From Furfurilactobacillus entadae (GTDB taxonomy: Bacteria > Bacillota > Bacilli > Lactobacillales > Lactobacillaceae), in contig NZ_BQXN01000040.1 of assembly GCF_045862745.1 (NCBI RefSeq), positions 1 through 7,334 on the forward strand: a stretch of 7,334 nt of DNA. Reading direction: 5' to 3'. Below the pieces are notes generated by a model, which did no database searches, was not told the DNA's origin, and saw only the letters and a program-made list of their open reading frames with translations. Shown piece by piece: positions 5,501 to 7,334 of this stretch (the stretch's first letter is position 1; each line of letters begins with the position of its first letter). A program made the position numbers and the translations under genes.

Positions 5501-7334
5501 ATGAACTTAAGTAAGCACTACAAATTATATAAAGATGGTAAAAGCCTCGTTAATGGCGTGATTATTTCAGGAACTGTCATGCTAGGACTTATTACTCTTT
5601 CCGGAAATAATGCCCGCGTACACGCCGATACGCTCTCCCAAACAAGCAATGGTTCAGATAATGCGTCTGTTATTTCAAACCAAAATAATCAAACGGTAGT
5701 TTCGCTTAATTCAAATCAAAATGCTAAAACCACCACTGATCCGCAACCAAATCCCATAAATAATAATCCACAAGATAGCGAAGTGTCTGCTTCAAGCACA
5801 GGTGCCGTTGCCGCCAACAGCTCATCTAACTCACAAGAGCCAGAACGTGCAACTCAGTTAACTACAAGTTCCGATAAAACTACTGAAACCGATGATCAAA
5901 TTAACGATCAATCTTCTTTACCATCACTACCACAAAGTGAACCCATTAGTGGTAATCCCGTAGCGTTGACGGTTAATACAGCCTCGACAGATGTGAAAAC
6001 TGCCACTAATCAAGCTGAGTTTTTAAGTAATGACCCGCAAGCATCTCAAGCACCTGTCACGGTGTCAAATAATTTTAACAACGGGCCGTTTAACGGTGAC
6101 TCATTGATTACCGTCAGTGGTGAATTGAATGGGCCATTCAAAAGTGGTGATAGTCTCACATTTACTCTTCCCGTCAATAATGTAGATGTAGATAACAGCC
6201 CCGTCACATTTAACGGGGCCGAAGCATATGGTAATTTCAAGTATGATAATACAACTGGCATTGGGTCTTATACATTTGACAAAGATTTCCCCGAGATTGA
6301 TACCCCAATCAAATTCAATTTAAATTGGAGTGCAAAGTCCGACGCTTCAACTGGAAACAAAGTGTCAGTCACAAGTACTTTAGGCGGACAGACTACCCCT
6401 CTTATTTTTACAAACGGACGTGATTTTTATGACACTTTGGGACCAGGTCAGCCCGGTGATCAAACGTATTTGACAATAGCCCCTACACCTGGCCTGTATG
6501 GAATTAAGGGCGCTGGGAACGATAATTATATCGGATCAGGACAATTTTTGCCTACCGGACAAATGACTTTTTCGGTGGTTATCAACCCTGGTGGCGGCTT
6601 ATCAGATGCTAAAGATCGCACCTTAACTATTTCTCCGATTGACGGAGGAACGCTTTCACCAGAAGATGTTTATTATTCCAACAATCATGGTAACTTTCCG
6701 GCAAACGGTGCTTCTTCATATATACCACTTGACCAAATGGTTAAAGAATCGAACGGCGCAGTCAGCTACACAACTGGTACCAATTCAATAACCATCAAGT
6801 TTGCAGATGGTTATAGCAGTAGGTGGGATATTATTGCCATGATCTTAAAGAACCCTACCGATTTAAATAAAGATCAATACCGTATGAATTTTGTATATGC
6901 AACTTCTTCTACGAATCTACCGGTGTGGGGATCTCCTGCTTCTCCAGGTGGTAAGTATCAGAATAATTCTAGTAAAGGATTTGTACCAAATATTCAAGGC
7001 AATGTAGACCATAACTATTACGTTGGACAAGTATCGCAAGAACAATTGTCAGCACAATTATTAAGTGGTGTCACCGCAACAGATGTCGAAGATGGTAATC
7101 TAACCTCAAAGATTGTCTTAGACGATAGTTCTATTAATGTTAATACGCCAGGTGTATATAAAGTGACCTACAAAGTCACTGACGCAGATGGAAATATTGC
7201 AACTGTTACCTCTGATATCACCATTAAAGCAGACCAACGCTCAATCTCTGCTAATGACTTCACCATGCACGTTGGTGACGCTACTCCTGATGCGGCTAGC
7301 TTTGCTGCTTCTGCCACTGACATTGATGGTAAGG
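5501..7334 (+). CDS. Large secreted adhesin-like surface protein, 5' part
   Basis: The frame is open from ATG 5501 to the window edge (611 codons), so the C-terminus is missing. Residues 8-16 read KLYKDGKSL, matching the KxYKxGKxW signal-peptide family except for Leu in place of Trp. A hydrophobic core follows (about 18-33), and VHA-D suggests cleavage after Ala42. Residues 43 to about 185 are rich in Ser, Thr, Asn, Gln and Pro, a likely extended stalk. A beta-rich region from about 186 to 500 contains two NGPF-x(1,2)-GDSL units (194-202 and 210-219) and resembles the ligand-binding N-terminal regions of Gram-positive adhesins. Residues 517-576 form an Ig-like domain of DUF5011 type, with ATDVEDGNLTSKI and GVYKVTYKVTDADGN as hallmarks. 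A second repeat unit appears to start near 580. A C-terminal LPXTG anchor is expected but lies outside the window. Secretion and surface location are well supported; the ligand is unknown. Confidence 0.88.
   Translation, partial: MNLSKHYKLYKDGKSLVNGVIISGTVMLGLITLSGNNARVHADTLSQTSNGSDNASVISNQNNQTVVSLNSNQNAKTTTDPQPNPINNNPQDSEVSASSTGAVAANSSSNSQEPERATQLTTSSDKTTETDDQINDQSSLPSLPQSEPISGNPVALTVNTASTDVKTATNQAEFLSNDPQASQAPVTVSNNFNNGPFNGDSLITVSGELNGPFKSGDSLTFTLPVNNVDVDNSPVTFNGAEAYGNFKYDNTTGIGSYTFDKDFPEIDTPIKFNLNWSAKSDASTGNKVSVTSTLGGQTTPLIFTNGRDFYDTLGPGQPGDQTYLTIAPTPGLYGIKGAGNDNYIGSGQFLPTGQMTFSVVINPGGGLSDAKDRTLTISPIDGGTLSPEDVYYSNNHGNFPANGASSYIPLDQMVKESNGAVSYTTGTNSITIKFADGYSSRWDIIAMILKNPTDLNKDQYRMNFVYATSSTNLPVWGSPASPGGKYQNNSSKGFVPNIQGNVDHNYYVGQVSQEQLSAQLLSGVTATDVEDGNLTSKIVLDDSSINVNTPGVYKVTYKVTDADGNIATVTSDITIKADQRSISANDFTMHVGDATPDAASFAASATDIDGK

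Noticed and set aside
6046..6261. A minus-strand frame of 71 codons
   Set aside because: It is antisense to the adhesin gene and reflects the complement of its coding bias.

Overview
The window looks like chromosomal DNA of a low-GC Gram-positive lactic acid bacterium, most likely Lactobacillaceae. The evidence is AT-rich intergenic DNA, strong AGGAGG-type ribosome binding sites, an Spx-family regulator, a CPBP (CAAX-type) membrane protease, and a surface protein with a KxYKxGKxW-like signal peptide and a DUF5011-type Ig-like domain. Species cannot be fixed from the sequence alone.

Layout. Positions 1-65 hold the end of an upstream plus-strand transcription unit, marked by a strong terminator. 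A MarR-family regulator (273-737, minus) follows, with phased ATTGGT repeats over its own promoter. Positions 738-1157 are non-coding and contain a hairpin terminator and a possible short minus-strand transcript. An Spx/ArsC-fold protein (1158-1559, minus) has lost both cysteines of the CXXC redox switch. It is divergent from an MFS efflux-type transporter (1751-2882, plus), and the shared intergenic region carries several dyads. The transporter reading frame is broken by a single +1 frameshift near 2442-2497. A terminator hairpin (2905-2957) separates it from an HSL-type alpha/beta hydrolase (3172-3966, plus) with a good promoter and its own terminator. Next is a CPBP-family intramembrane protease (4248-5090, plus), then about 400 bases without genes. 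The last gene is the 5' part (611 codons) of a large secreted adhesin-like protein (5501 to beyond 7334, plus).

The genes do not form an operon. Nearly every one has its own promoter, terminator or both, so this reads as single-gene accessory units: two regulators, one broken transporter, one esterase, one membrane protease and one adhesin. I see no CRISPR array, tRNA, rRNA, insertion sequence or defence system, and no convincing new multi-gene system. The points most worth a second look are the Spx paralogue without its redox cysteines, the dyads between it and the MFS gene, and the MFS frameshift.
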